In this document: positions 1 to 7,545 of the stretch, piece by piece | Layout of the letters: the number at the start of each line of letters is the position of its first letter | Numbering within the stretch: the first letter of the stretch is position 1 | Source: a bacterium | Lineage (GTDB): Bacteria > Spirochaetota > UBA4802 > UBA5550 | Assembly: GCA_024224995.1 (NCBI GenBank) | Contig: JAAENB010000091.1 | Coordinates: forward strand, 1-13,079 | DNA length: 13,079 nucleotides | Direction of reading: 5' to 3' | Position numbers and translations under genes: made by a program | The notes under the pieces: model-generated | Told to the model about the DNA's origin: nothing | The model's input: the letters and a program-made list of their open reading frames with translations, nothing else | Database searches by the model: none

Positions 1-1074
1 ATCTGACGGTGAGATGCCATCGGTAAACTCTATGGCGTCTTGATCCCCTGTGTACCCGGATTCTCTTACAGAGTCTACACCAAAACCAGGTGAAAATCTG
101 TATATATCATTCCCACTTCCACCTTCCAGGGTATCGTTTCCGGGTCCACCAATCAGGATGTCATTGCCATTGTGCCCATAAAGCCTGTCATTTCCGGCAA
201 GACCATTAATCACATCATCTACATCATCATAACCCTGGATGACATCATCGCCTTCTGTCGCTGCGTAAAGATCTGAGAGCGTTACAGATAAAGCTGTTGC
301 GAAATAACTGCGAAGTTCTTCACCTGAAAAATCGTTTGTATAACTTGAAAAATGATCCTTTGTAATTGTAATAGTATAATCACCTTCTAAATCTTGAACC
401 TCTATTAAATTTGTCGAGGCCGTCAAATCGATTGTGTTTGAATAACCGGCGTTGCTAATGTTCATAGTTGCCGTTGTTAATTCATATTGCTCGGTACTGG
501 TATTGAAAATGTTGACAGCAGCACTAAACTCAATTGTATTGATTAAAACAGGATTAAAACTTACATATCCAAAATCTTCAGGCGTGCTCTCCCCAATTTT
601 TAGAATTTCCGATGAAACAGGAGTAACAGTATGAGCCGTAATATTTACATCAACAGGCAGAGCGCCGGTCACAAGGTGTGCCTTTGTAGAAGCGGACAAT
701 GGCGTGGCATATATAGCTGAGTCTGCAGCGTCGTAAATAATAAATTCAGTCATAGTGTATGCACCGGCTATAATTGATTGAGGATCTGTTGTGTAAGATG
801 AACCAAACGACTTCAAATCAATACTCCGTGAAGTCCATCCGGAGACAGGGCTTCCCGTGGGGGTCTCTAATGTAATTTGTACATAATCAGCAGTAGAGAA
901 GTCAGGGTCCTCCTGAGCAAGGGCACGTGATGCTTTGTCCGCATTAATGGGCCCTGTTTTGTTAAAAGAGAACAGCACCTGACCTTGTAAATTAGCAGGG
1001 TCACTGCTGCATGCGGAAAATGCAAAAAGACCGGTGTAGATTAAAAATACGAACAAATAAAATAAATGTTTCAT
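1..1074 (-). CDS. RTX-repeat lipoprotein, 3' end outside window
   Basis: This frame is open from an ATG at 1074 to the left edge: 358 codons with no stop, so the C-terminus is missing. Residues 1-21 form a hydrophobic signal ending in the loose lipobox FSAC with Cys22, which suggests a lipoprotein. Residues about 30-270 are a Ser/Thr-rich, beta-type extracellular region with no family I recognise. Residues about 275-326 are glycine-aspartate nonapeptides of the haemolysin-type calcium-binding class, including GLAGNDRLYG, GNDILIGG and GNDTLEGG. They run into the typical tail YRFSPGFGVDSV. RTX repeats bind Ca2+ and fold outside the cell. A GGGAG ribosome site lies about 8 bases before the ATG. 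The oddity is an N-terminal lipoprotein signal on an RTX protein, since most are exported by type I secretion without one. The RTX call is firm, the lipoprotein call likely, the function unknown. Confidence 0.85.
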   Translation of the reverse strand, partial: MKHLFYLFVFLIYTGLFAFSACSSDPANLQGQVLFSFNKTGPINADKASRALAQEDPDFSTADYVQITLETPTGSPVSGWTSRSIDLKSFGSSYTTDPQSIIAGAYTMTEFIIYDAADSAIYATPLSASTKAHLVTGALPVDVNITAHTVTPVSSEILKIGESTPEDFGYVSFNPVLINTIEFSAAVNIFNTSTEQYELTTATMNISNAGYSNTIDLTASTNLIEVQDLEGDYTITITKDHFSSYTNDFSGEELRSYFATALSVTLSDLYAATEGDDVIQGYDDVDDVINGLAGNDRLYGHNGNDILIGGPGNDTLEGGSGNDIYRFSPGFGVDSVRESGYTGDQDAIEFTDGISPSD

Positions 1075-1106
1075 GAAAAATACTCCCTTTTCTTATATTT
1101 TTTTTT

Positions 1107-1258
1107 TCAGATGGTGAGTCGTATGCTGTCATATAGCATCGTCACCTCCCTTGCGGCACTTGTGTTTCCATTGCCGTCCCAAATCCGTGTGTGCGCAGGC
1201 GACGTAAAAACGGTGATTAATTCATCTAAATGATCACTATCCAGTACTTTTTTAACAC
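1107..1258 (-). other. Short open frame with slippery heptamer, possible remnant or leader
   Basis: Between the stop TAA at 1263-1265 and the TGA at 1107-1109 one minus frame is open and reads ...VLDSDHLDELITVF, then TSPAHTRIWDGNGNTSAARE and VTMLYDSIRLTI. It looks protein-like, but it has no ATG, GTG or TTG early in frame. A GTG at 1256-1258, directly on an AAGGAGG sequence, opens a different frame that reads only GTG TTA AAA AAG before stopping. It enters the long frame if the ribosome slips by -1 on A AAA AAG (1247-1253). Alternatively an ATG at 1137-1139, behind GGGAGGTG, gives a 10-residue leader peptide just before the RTX gene. It could equally be a decayed gene end. There is no recognised family, and coding status is uncertain. 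Confidence 0.3.
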
Positions 1259-1356
1259 CTCCTTAAGGATGTTGTTCTTTAGAGTTTAGTCACTACTGGT
1301 ATAGTCTGATTTTAGAGTTAAAAAGGGCAAAATTTTTTAAATTTTTTCTTGATCGG

Positions 1357-1389
1357 CACCTCAGAGCTCTTTAAAAGAGCTCTGAGGTG
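1357..1389. repeat. Perfect 15-bp inverted repeat hairpin
   Basis: Arms at 1357-1371 and 1375-1389 are exactly complementary around a 3-base loop (TAA). The arm begins CACCTCAGAGCTC. It lies downstream of the broken beta-helix gene on the minus strand and would fold strongly in RNA of either strand. No clean run of T follows on either strand (minus-strand sequence after it is rich in A and mixed A/T), so it is not a textbook intrinsic terminator. It could be a terminator-like 3' structure or the trace of a small palindromic element. The rest of the 371-base gap from 1075 to 1445 holds the short open frame described separately and AT-rich sequence with nothing else I can support. Confidence 0.7.
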
Positions 1390-1445
1390 TATCTCCTGAG
1401 ATTACAGACAGTCCTCACAATTAGAAATATCGTATAAATTGCCTG

Positions 1446-1763
1446 TCATGGATGTCCTTCCCCGTCAAATACCGGTTTCTCATCCTCATAGGGCTGGATT
1501 GTCAATGAATAATCGGGCGATGTATTAGTCCAATAAACAGTTTCTCCTTTATAAACCCCACCACGGATGTGTATTATGTGATTAGCACCGCGGCTAAAAT
1601 CGACCAGCTCCTGGGCTCTCGATAAAGTCTTTACCGGGGACGATATGGAGGTACCCGGATTATTGTCGTCACCGTCATTGGACATATAAATATTATATTC
1701 ACTGAAAGAATATACAGGAAATTTTAACAGTAAAATCATTAATACTAACAGAACTTTTCTCAT
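1446..1763 (-). pseudogene. Truncated secreted parallel beta-helix protein
   Basis: The 105-residue frame starts with a signal peptide (residues 1-20, MRKVLLVLMILLLKFPVYSF). It continues with the characteristic N-terminus of secreted right-handed beta-helix (pectate-lyase-like) proteins: YMSNDGDDNNPGTSISSPVKTL at about 26-46, an IRGGVYKGE strand at 66-74, and a typical IQPYEDEKPVFDGEG turn near the end. Family members normally run for several hundred residues, so this is only the first part. After the TGA at 1446-1448, another frame continues as MTGNLYDISNCEDCL before a stop at 1402-1404. That fits a frameshift in a decaying gene. An AGGGAG ribosome site lies about 12 bases upstream of the ATG. 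I infer a pseudogene of a surface or secreted carbohydrate-active or adhesive protein. Expression as a short secreted peptide cannot be excluded. Confidence 0.65.
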
Positions 1764-1794
1764 AGTTTCTTATTTCTCCCTTTGGTAAAAACGC

Positions 1795-1825
1795 ATTATA
1801 CAAAAAATTTACAAATAAGACTCAA
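1795..1825 (-). promoter_or_regulatory. Weak promoter candidate for the beta-helix remnant
   Basis: On the minus strand, a perfect TATAAT (1795-1800) is preceded at 19 bases by TTGAGT (1820-1825). It would start transcription about 25 bases before the ATG at 1763. The spacing is long for a sigma-70 promoter, and the region is AT-rich enough for chance matches. Confidence 0.25.
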
Positions 1826-1879
1826 ATCACTATAAAACATTGTGTGTTCATTTTTTTTGCCGATGTTCATCTTTTTTTA

Positions 1880-1908
1880 TTGACAACAAAAGGGGGTGCA
1901 ATTTCAAT
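1880..1908 (+). promoter_or_regulatory. Promoter candidate for the repeat lipoprotein gene
   Basis: A perfect -35 TTGACA (1880-1885) is followed after 17 bases by TTCAAT (1903-1908; 4 of 6 match to TATAAT). The predicted start near 1915 leaves a leader of about 35 bases before the ATG at 1949. Position, spacing and strand all suit the downstream gene. Confidence 0.45.
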
Positions 1909-1948
1909 GGTCATCACAATTTAAAATTAAAAACAAAAGGGAAACACT

Positions 1949-3079
1949 ATGAAACCATTCAAAAAAAATCTATCTTATCTATCAATGTTATTACTGGTTT
2001 TCACCATAGGTTTATCGTTTATAGGCTGTGATGAAACAGGAGTTTACAATGGTGATTATACCATAACCACTATGGAAGAAATGGAAGCTGCTGTGGGTTT
2101 TACCGGTATAACCGGGGACTTAAGAATTAAAAATTCCGAATTTACGAACCTTGATCCTCTTCAGAGTCTTACCACTGTTGGTGGAAAGTTATTTATCTAT
2201 GATAATGCCGCACTTACTAATTTAGATGGCCTGAGCAACCTGACTTCTGTTGATGAAGAGTTGATGATTGCCAGGAACGCTCAACTGGAAAATATAAACG
2301 CCCTCTCCAATCTTGCTTCTGTTGAATCGTTAAATATCGATGACAATGATTCTCTTATAAATGTAGACGCGCTCTCCAATCTTACTTCCATTGGCGGAGA
2401 TCTGAAAGTTAAAAATAACGCTTCTTTGACAGACATAAACGGTCTTGCTAATATTACTTCCGTTCGAGGATGGCTCTGGATCTGGGACAATGCTTCTCTG
2501 GAAAATATTGACGGTCTTGGCAGCATCACTTCTGTTGGAAGTTACCTGAATATATGCAAGAATCCCGTGTTAACAAATGTGGATGGTTTAAGCAAACTTA
2601 CTTCAACTCCCGGACACCTGGAAATTGCCGATAATGATTCTTTAATCAATGTATATGGAGCCAGGAACATAAGCTCAGTTGGCCAGTCTTTAACAGTTCG
2701 TGACAATGCTTCTCTTGTTAATATAGATGACCTGGGTGCCATTACTTCCGTTGGCGGAAATATCAGCATTAAAAATAATCCCGCGCTGGTTTCTATTGAT
2801 GGTTTGAGCAATATCACTTCTATCGGAAGACATCTTGATATAATCGGGAATGATTCTTTAACCAATCTCGCCGCTCTTGGCAGCCTCACCACCATTCCCG
2901 GATGGTTGTGGATAGAAAATAACAGTTCACTTACGAGCCTGGAACTTGACTCTCTTGCTTCTGTTGGTGTTCTGTTTAAGATTATTGATAATGTTGAACT
3001 TCCCAACGCTCTGGCACTAGCGCTTGCCGACCAGGTTACTGTTGAAGGTGATGTTACCATCTCCGGTAACAAAGAATAA
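1949..3079 (+). CDS. Lipoprotein of leucine-rich-like 24-residue repeats
   Basis: This 376-residue protein has a signal ending in the lipobox FIGC (Cys27), followed by DETG, so it is probably a lipid-anchored surface or periplasmic protein. From about residue 56 to 363 it is almost entirely tandem repeats with a 24-residue period. There are about 13 units with the consensus xLxIxNNxSLTNIDGLSNLTSVG, for example at 79-101, 150-172, 174-196 and 270-292. Regular L/I positions and the Asn ladder point to a beta-solenoid of the receptor-L-domain or leucine-rich-repeat type. Such folds usually bind other proteins or glycans. A GGGAAAC ribosome site precedes the ATG at 1949. An alternative upstream ATG in another frame (1840) is not supported. 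A hairpin follows the stop. The exact ligand is unknown; adhesion or envelope interaction is inference. Confidence 0.85.
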   Translation: MKPFKKNLSYLSMLLLVFTIGLSFIGCDETGVYNGDYTITTMEEMEAAVGFTGITGDLRIKNSEFTNLDPLQSLTTVGGKLFIYDNAALTNLDGLSNLTSVDEELMIARNAQLENINALSNLASVESLNIDDNDSLINVDALSNLTSIGGDLKVKNNASLTDINGLANITSVRGWLWIWDNASLENIDGLGSITSVGSYLNICKNPVLTNVDGLSKLTSTPGHLEIADNDSLINVYGARNISSVGQSLTVRDNASLVNIDDLGAITSVGGNISIKNNPALVSIDGLSNITSIGRHLDIIGNDSLTNLAALGSLTTIPGWLWIENNSSLTSLELDSLASVGVLFKIIDNVELPNALALALADQVTVEGDVTISGNKE

Positions 3080-3088
3080 TAAATTGCC

Positions 3089-3124
3089 ATTTGGATTGAG
3101 AGGCTCTGTCCTCTCAATCCAAAT
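3089..3124. terminator. Hairpin between convergent genes
   Basis: A perfect 15-bp stem (3089-3103 with 3110-3124) around the loop CTCTGT lies just after the stop of the repeat lipoprotein. It is also 58 bases past the stop of the convergent minus-strand operon. No strong T run follows on the plus strand. On the minus strand an AATTTATTATT stretch follows. It probably serves as a shared transcription end or mRNA 3' stabiliser. The 3126-3180 remainder shows nothing further except a TTCCGAACTC motif reminiscent of the palindromic element at the right end of the window. Confidence 0.6.
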
Positions 3125-3181
3125 TGTTCCGAACTCTCATCCGCAAAACAAGTCCTCCCTTTTTTAAAAGTCGGACCGGGA

Positions 3182-4624
3182 CTAAACCTTGCCGTCATCA
3201 AAGACAATAGTTGTTCCTTCCACATTGATCACATCACCGGAATTAAGTATCTTTGTCTTTACCCGGCGGTTGTTCACCTTTGTGCCCTCTTCGCTGGTGA
3301 GGGTATATTTTTTACTTTTGTCGTCAAAAGCAACTGTTGCATGGTTCTCCTCTACTCCGGTGAGGCCCCCTACAATGGTCATATCAGCATTACCCGAACT
3401 CCCTATTACGGTTTTCCCCTTATTGTTAAGGGAAACCAACCGGGTAACGGCCTTTGCGGAACCCGCGTTTAAAAGTTCCAGTGAAGCATCCCCGGGACTC
3501 TTTTCAAATTTTAATTTCGATAAAAGCCACAGGAGCAAAAAAGCCAAAAGCAATGGAAGCAGTAATAATGGGCTCAGTTCCTTAAAGGGAACACCAAAGA
3601 CCATGCTGGCGAAATAAAAACGGGTTGCGGACCGTTCCTCATCTCCTGATTTATATTCAACCTTAACAAATTTTTTATCAGCAGGAACCATTGTTGCTTT
3701 ATACACAATATAGTATTCATTCAATACCTGGTTTACAATTGTTGAATAGACCGACCGCAGCTCGGTACTGTTTTTCGCGTCAAAAATCGCGCCTCCCGTT
3801 TCCCGTGAAATGTCCTTCAACCGCCGGTCTTTCCGGTAGCGGCTTGTGCCATAGTTTATCGCAAAAACGGATATTCCCTCTTTCTGGCAATATGTTATTG
3901 GCTCAGTATAGGTATAAATCTTATCTCCAAAGTCCCTGTTGGATTTTTTGGTATACCTGAAATACGATCTATTGGCTCCGTCGGAAAGTATGATTATTAC
4001 CTTACGCCCCTTAACAGACTTAAACTCTTCAACAGCCTGGGACAGGCTTGCGTACATTTCAGTGTAGCCCTCTGCGCCAACGGGCTTTACAATATCTTCC
4101 AGGTGCTCTTTGATCAAAGACACATCGGCGATTGGCTTTGAGTAGGAAGTATAATAGGAATTATATGACGCGAGACCCACCCGGTCATTTGGATTATCCA
4201 CGCTGTTCAAAAAAGCTGTTATGGCTTTTTTGGCATGTCCAATCCGGGTGTCTCGAACTCCGCCCTGGTCTGTCATGCCATAATACATACTCCCGGAGTT
4301 ATCAATTAAAAGAAGAAAGTTAATTCCGGACTCATAATTTGCCATTGTTTTAAAACCATCAATTTGCGGTATTTTATTAAATGTGGTACCATCGGGAGAT
4401 TCGTATACCGTAAAGTTCTCTTTTTTTAAGTCTTTTACGATTCCTCCCGTCTCATCAGTTATGCTCACATACAGCTTAACCTTCTGGTTAAACATCAGAG
4501 TAGACGGATCAACCTGTGATATTCTCGCCCAATCAGCATAGATCGCTGACGGAAGAAAAAACAGGGCGATAATCAAACTCACGAGTATACTTTTTATTCT
4601 AAATATTCTTTTCTGTGTCTTCAT
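3182..4624 (-). CDS. Membrane-anchored VWA protein with cytoplasmic FHA domain
   Basis: This 480-residue protein has a signal peptide (about 1-30, ending AIYA) and an N-terminal beta domain (about 32-98). A von Willebrand factor A domain (about 101-305) follows with a complete MIDAS metal site: DNSGS at 108-112, Thr188 in GYTEMY and Asp215 in LSDG. One membrane helix lies at about 349-369, then an FHA domain at about 400-478. The predicted topology puts the VWA outside the cytoplasm, where it would bind a protein through a divalent cation, and the FHA inside. The FHA keeps Gly408, His428 and NNRR with GDVI. However, the usual GR-S phosphothreonine contacts read GSS (Ser409 for Arg) and Glu425 for Ser. 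The ribosome site AGGAGG lies 5 bases before the ATG. It is the last gene of the phosphatase-kinase-FHA operon, 86 bases after the previous stop. Role inferred: effector or sensor coupled to kinase output. Confidence 0.88.
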   Translation of the reverse strand: MKTQKRIFRIKSILVSLIIALFFLPSAIYADWARISQVDPSTLMFNQKVKLYVSITDETGGIVKDLKKENFTVYESPDGTTFNKIPQIDGFKTMANYESGINFLLLIDNSGSMYYGMTDQGGVRDTRIGHAKKAITAFLNSVDNPNDRVGLASYNSYYTSYSKPIADVSLIKEHLEDIVKPVGAEGYTEMYASLSQAVEEFKSVKGRKVIIILSDGANRSYFRYTKKSNRDFGDKIYTYTEPITYCQKEGISVFAINYGTSRYRKDRRLKDISRETGGAIFDAKNSTELRSVYSTIVNQVLNEYYIVYKATMVPADKKFVKVEYKSGDEERSATRFYFASMVFGVPFKELSPLLLLPLLLAFLLLWLLSKLKFEKSPGDASLELLNAGSAKAVTRLVSLNNKGKTVIGSSGNADMTIVGGLTGVEENHATVAFDDKSKKYTLTSEEGTKVNNRRVKTKILNSGDVINVEGTTIVFDDGKV

Positions 4625-4682
4625 CGTATCCTCCTCTTTAGATAATTCGTACGTTAGTCCCCATGCCCCTGCCCAAAGCCAA

Positions 4683-4710
4683 CCGGCCGCTGAGCGGAGC
4701 CGAAGCGCCG
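4683..4710. repeat. GC-rich intergenic element abutting a stop codon
   Basis: A 28-base, strongly GC-rich block sits directly after the stop codon of the membrane FHA gene, inside the operon. On the minus strand it reads CGGCGCTTCGGCTCC then GCTCAGCGGCCGG. Its ends can pair (CGGCGCT with AGCGGCCG, one bulged base), with a possible UUCG loop inside. It shares GCTCCGCTCA with the loop of the large palindrome near 13000. It may be a REP-like repeat or an mRNA processing hairpin tuning expression of the last gene. Confidence 0.4.
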
Positions 4711-5601
4711 TTATTTATAATGATACAGCATCTTCGCGGAACCAATGGCGATAACATCATCAAACTTGAAACTATGATCTTTGGTTCTCATATCATTTGC
4801 CATGACCTTATTTGTACTGTCTTTTGGTTTAATAAAGACCTCATTGTTTTTCACAAATACCCGGGCATGTTCCGGGGCAACATTCTTATATCCATCCAGT
4901 ACAATATCATTCTTTTCCGATGAGCCAACCCGCATATTCCGCTGCGCGATAAGAAAATTCTTCCCCTTCCACTTTCCGTTTAAAAGGGTCAGTACTCCAA
5001 AGGATAACCTGGATTCAACAAAACCATAGAGAAACCCTATTGAAAGCCCAAATATAAGAAGACCAATTAACCTTGCCAGAACAATGGCAGGAAAGACCAG
5101 GCGAAGATACTCAAGGCTAAGACCGCCCAAAAGTCCTCCGGATATTCCTCCGATTATTCCCACCCGTATTTTATCTGTTGAACGGGAACGGATACCGTCG
5201 ATCATGCCAATAAAAACACCAAGGCAGGCCCATCCAAGAGCGCGTGATATTGGAAGCCCAATAGTGTTAAAGCCGGCCGCTGAATGAATAAAATATTCTC
5301 CAATAAGAAACAACGAGGCCTGGGCAATAAGAAAACCAACCATGCCCCCGAGAGCGCCAATGAGCAGTCCCTCCCTCATTCCCCTTAATATATTGGACTT
5401 ATTGGACATAAGAATCCCGTCAGTGGTTCCAAAAAATCCCCCAATACAAACGCCAAAGATAATTCCCAGGAAAATACTAAAAATTAAATATGTGGGGAAA
5501 AACCGCTGGCACCAGAGGGCCGCCTCCGCGACGGGCCAGGCTGCCAGTCCCGCTAAAAGACCAATGCAGCATAAAAATATTTTTCTTTTATTTATAGACA
5601 T
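4711..5601 (-). CDS. Multi-spanning membrane protein with C-terminal FHA domain
   Basis: This 296-residue protein has about six hydrophobic segments (near 8-28, 37-57, 77-99, 118-136, 146-165 and 171-194), rich in glycine. A soluble FHA domain follows at about 214-292. The membrane part contains a recurring GxxxGxxDGI unit: GGFFGTTDGI at 54-63 and GVFIGMIDGI at 128-137. Each is followed by a basic loop and a glycine-rich helix, so an internal duplication is likely. The FHA keeps Gly226, His245 and STN at 262-264, but reads GSS (Ser227) where canonical domains have GRS, and Ala242 in place of the conserved Ser. The ribosome site AGGAG lies 6 bases before the ATG, and only 23 bases separate this gene from the kinase stop. 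Probable role: membrane scaffold or substrate of the neighbouring kinase. I know no named family for the membrane region. Confidence 0.85.
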   Translation of the reverse strand: MSINKRKIFLCCIGLLAGLAAWPVAEAALWCQRFFPTYLIFSIFLGIIFGVCIGGFFGTTDGILMSNKSNILRGMREGLLIGALGGMVGFLIAQASLFLIGEYFIHSAAGFNTIGLPISRALGWACLGVFIGMIDGIRSRSTDKIRVGIIGGISGGLLGGLSLEYLRLVFPAIVLARLIGLLIFGLSIGFLYGFVESRLSFGVLTLLNGKWKGKNFLIAQRNMRVGSSEKNDIVLDGYKNVAPEHARVFVKNNEVFIKPKDSTNKVMANDMRTKDHSFKFDDVIAIGSAKMLYHYK

Positions 5602-5624
5602 ATCATTCTCCTTGTTTAAAAATT

Positions 5625-7541
5625 TTAAAAAATCTTATAATCAATTGTATTGGCATTTTCGTTATATACAACACTCACCCTTTTATTGCCATACGAATTG
5701 ATCCTCACCTCTGCCACCTTTTTAACATCTTCACGATAGGTGGTCAAAAAATAACTCCCTGGTGAAAGGACAAACTGCTGATATTTTTTTTCCAGGGGCT
5801 TCAGCATGTTAATCTTTTTATTTTTTCCGCCATTTATATAATGAGAGGAATTATTAATCTGCATTTCAATCCCGGGCATATTTGATTTAACATAGAGTGT
5901 TCCCGGCACCGGTAAAAGATCTGCCTTAAGATCGATTATTGACTGGTGGCGTTCAACAGGCACGGTGAGAAACTTCGTAATATAGCCCTGGCTTTTAAAC
6001 AAAAAGCGGTATTTCCTTCCGGACAACAGTGATCCGGAAAAATTTTCATTTGCCGTGAAGTCCTTCCAGGGTATCCATATCCTGCCGTATTTAATAAACA
6101 TTTCACTCTTACCGGTTATGGTCTCTCCGGATTTACTGTCCCGCACTGTATAGCGTACCGCAACAGGCAGGAGAGTAGAGGGAGTATGAACAATAGAAAT
6201 AATTTCCGGTTCAAAATTATTCTTATCGTGCCGCTGGACCGAACGTGACTTCAGGAAAAAATCCCGGTTGTAAACAACATTGTCCGCGTTAACCTGCACC
6301 CGGTACTCACCGGTTTTCCCATAGACCCTGCCGGATGAATATATGACTCGGGGTTGTTTGGTCTTGTTAAACGATATTGCTGCGTCTTCAAGGGGTTTAT
6401 ACCAATTCTTCTGTTTATACAACAGCCTGGCATTGGCATAGTTTATGTCCGCACCCTTCTTTTTTGGCACCTTTAATTCAATAGTAAAGGCCCCCATTTC
6501 GCCTGTTTTAAACAGCTCATAATGATAGCCCTTTTCGTAAGCCCAGTAAGCCAGGCCGGCCAAAAGAATTATGAGCCCCAGCGAGGCCGCCAGTATCCTC
6601 TTTTTATAGCTTCTTCGAGGGAATACCAGGTCTTGTTTTGAAAAACGTTCTGTCTTTTTAGCAGATTGGTCCTTATCAATATAGGTCTTAAGGGCCTCTT
6701 CTATTTTCTCTTTATCCTTGTATTTTTTTAATTGCTTTTCCAATAAACAGATTACTTCACTTAAGTCCCTGTACCGTTTTCTCATAAAACGGTTCATTGC
6801 CTTTTTTATAATACCCTGGTTAAATTTGGAAATACCGGGATTTATTTTTCCTGGCGCTTTATATTTACCCTTGTGGATGGCGTTGATGGTCTCAGGAGTC
6901 ATATCTCCCGGGTACGGGCATTTGCCCGTTAGCATTTTATATAACAAGACGCCCATTGAATATATATCAGCCCGTCTATCTACGGTACTTGAATCCGAGA
7001 TCTGTTCCGGCGACATATACGCCGGGGTTCCCAATGTCATATTTTTTGTTAGACACTCGTCCTGGCTGTCCTTTGATGTTGCGATTCCAAAGTCCGTGAG
7101 TTTAACTGCTCCGTCCTTTGAAATAAGTATATTCTCCGGCTTAATATCCCGGTGAATAACACCATTATCATGGGCATACTTCAGGGCTTTACAAATTTCA
7201 TAAAAAATCATCATTGCTATTTCATTGGGCAGATACCGCTTCTCATCAACCAATTCGCCAAGAGAGATGCCGTCGATATATTCCATAACAATATAATATG
7301 ACCCCCCTTCCCTGAAATGGTCATAGACCTGAACAATGCGGTCTTCCCTGAAATCAATCATTAGCTCAGCTTCCCGCTTGAAACGTTCTTTAATGGTTTT
7401 GTTCCCCACAAGAGTGAGATGCTTTAATATAACGTCCCTGTTAAGGGTTGGATGCCTGGCCTTATAAATTTTGCCCATACCGCCCTTTGCGATCATGCTC
7501 GTTATTATATACTTGCCTACCTTTTTCTTTACTGATTGCAT
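5625..7541 (-). CDS. Transmembrane Ser/Thr protein kinase (Hanks type)
   Basis: This 638-residue protein has an N-terminal kinase domain (about 11-270) with every catalytic motif. The glycine loop is AKGGMGKIYKA at 18-28, with Lys40 in VILK. The catalytic loop is HRDIKPEN at 130-137, the metal site DFG at 150-152, and the activation segment ends in GTPAYMSPE at 171-179. A charged linker precedes one membrane helix at about 315-333. The remaining 300 residues are predicted to lie outside the cytoplasm and are beta-rich. The last part (PGTLYVKSNMPGIEMQINN, then LSPGSYFLTTY) resembles PEGA-type envelope-binding domains. The start at 7541 is chosen because AAAGGGG lies 8 bases upstream and leaves a 4-base gap to the preceding phosphatase. 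An ATG at 7577 lacks such a site and would overlap that gene. The kinase probably phosphorylates Ser/Thr on operon partners in response to an envelope signal. Confidence 0.93.
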   Translation of the reverse strand: MQSVKKKVGKYIITSMIAKGGMGKIYKARHPTLNRDVILKHLTLVGNKTIKERFKREAELMIDFREDRIVQVYDHFREGGSYYIVMEYIDGISLGELVDEKRYLPNEIAMMIFYEICKALKYAHDNGVIHRDIKPENILISKDGAVKLTDFGIATSKDSQDECLTKNMTLGTPAYMSPEQISDSSTVDRRADIYSMGVLLYKMLTGKCPYPGDMTPETINAIHKGKYKAPGKINPGISKFNQGIIKKAMNRFMRKRYRDLSEVICLLEKQLKKYKDKEKIEEALKTYIDKDQSAKKTERFSKQDLVFPRRSYKKRILAASLGLIILLAGLAYWAYEKGYHYELFKTGEMGAFTIELKVPKKKGADINYANARLLYKQKNWYKPLEDAAISFNKTKQPRVIYSSGRVYGKTGEYRVQVNADNVVYNRDFFLKSRSVQRHDKNNFEPEIISIVHTPSTLLPVAVRYTVRDSKSGETITGKSEMFIKYGRIWIPWKDFTANENFSGSLLSGRKYRFLFKSQGYITKFLTVPVERHQSIIDLKADLLPVPGTLYVKSNMPGIEMQINNSSHYINGGKNKKINMLKPLEKKYQQFVLSPGSYFLTTYREDVKKVAEVRINSYGNKRVSVVYNENANTIDYKIF

Positions 7542-7545
7542 GTTG

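Noticed and set aside
1840..2031. 63-codon plus-strand frame overlapping the start of the repeat lipoprotein
   Set aside because: It overlaps the promoter candidate and the signal-peptide region in another frame, has no ribosome site and no protein-like features.
3089..3124. Direct-repeat or CRISPR-like structure around the regular repeats of 1949-3079 and the hairpin
   Set aside because: The 72-base periodicity is coding (24 residues) and the units are diverged at DNA level with no spacers.
2281..3225. Long open frames of 82 and 227 codons on the minus strand opposite the repeat lipoprotein
   Set aside because: They are antisense shadows of a repetitive gene, with periodic low-complexity translation, no ribosome site and no family signature.
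4625..4710. Separate promoter for the VWA-FHA gene in the 86-base gap
   Set aside because: No convincing -35/-10 pair is visible; the gap is largely the GC-rich element plus the ribosome site.
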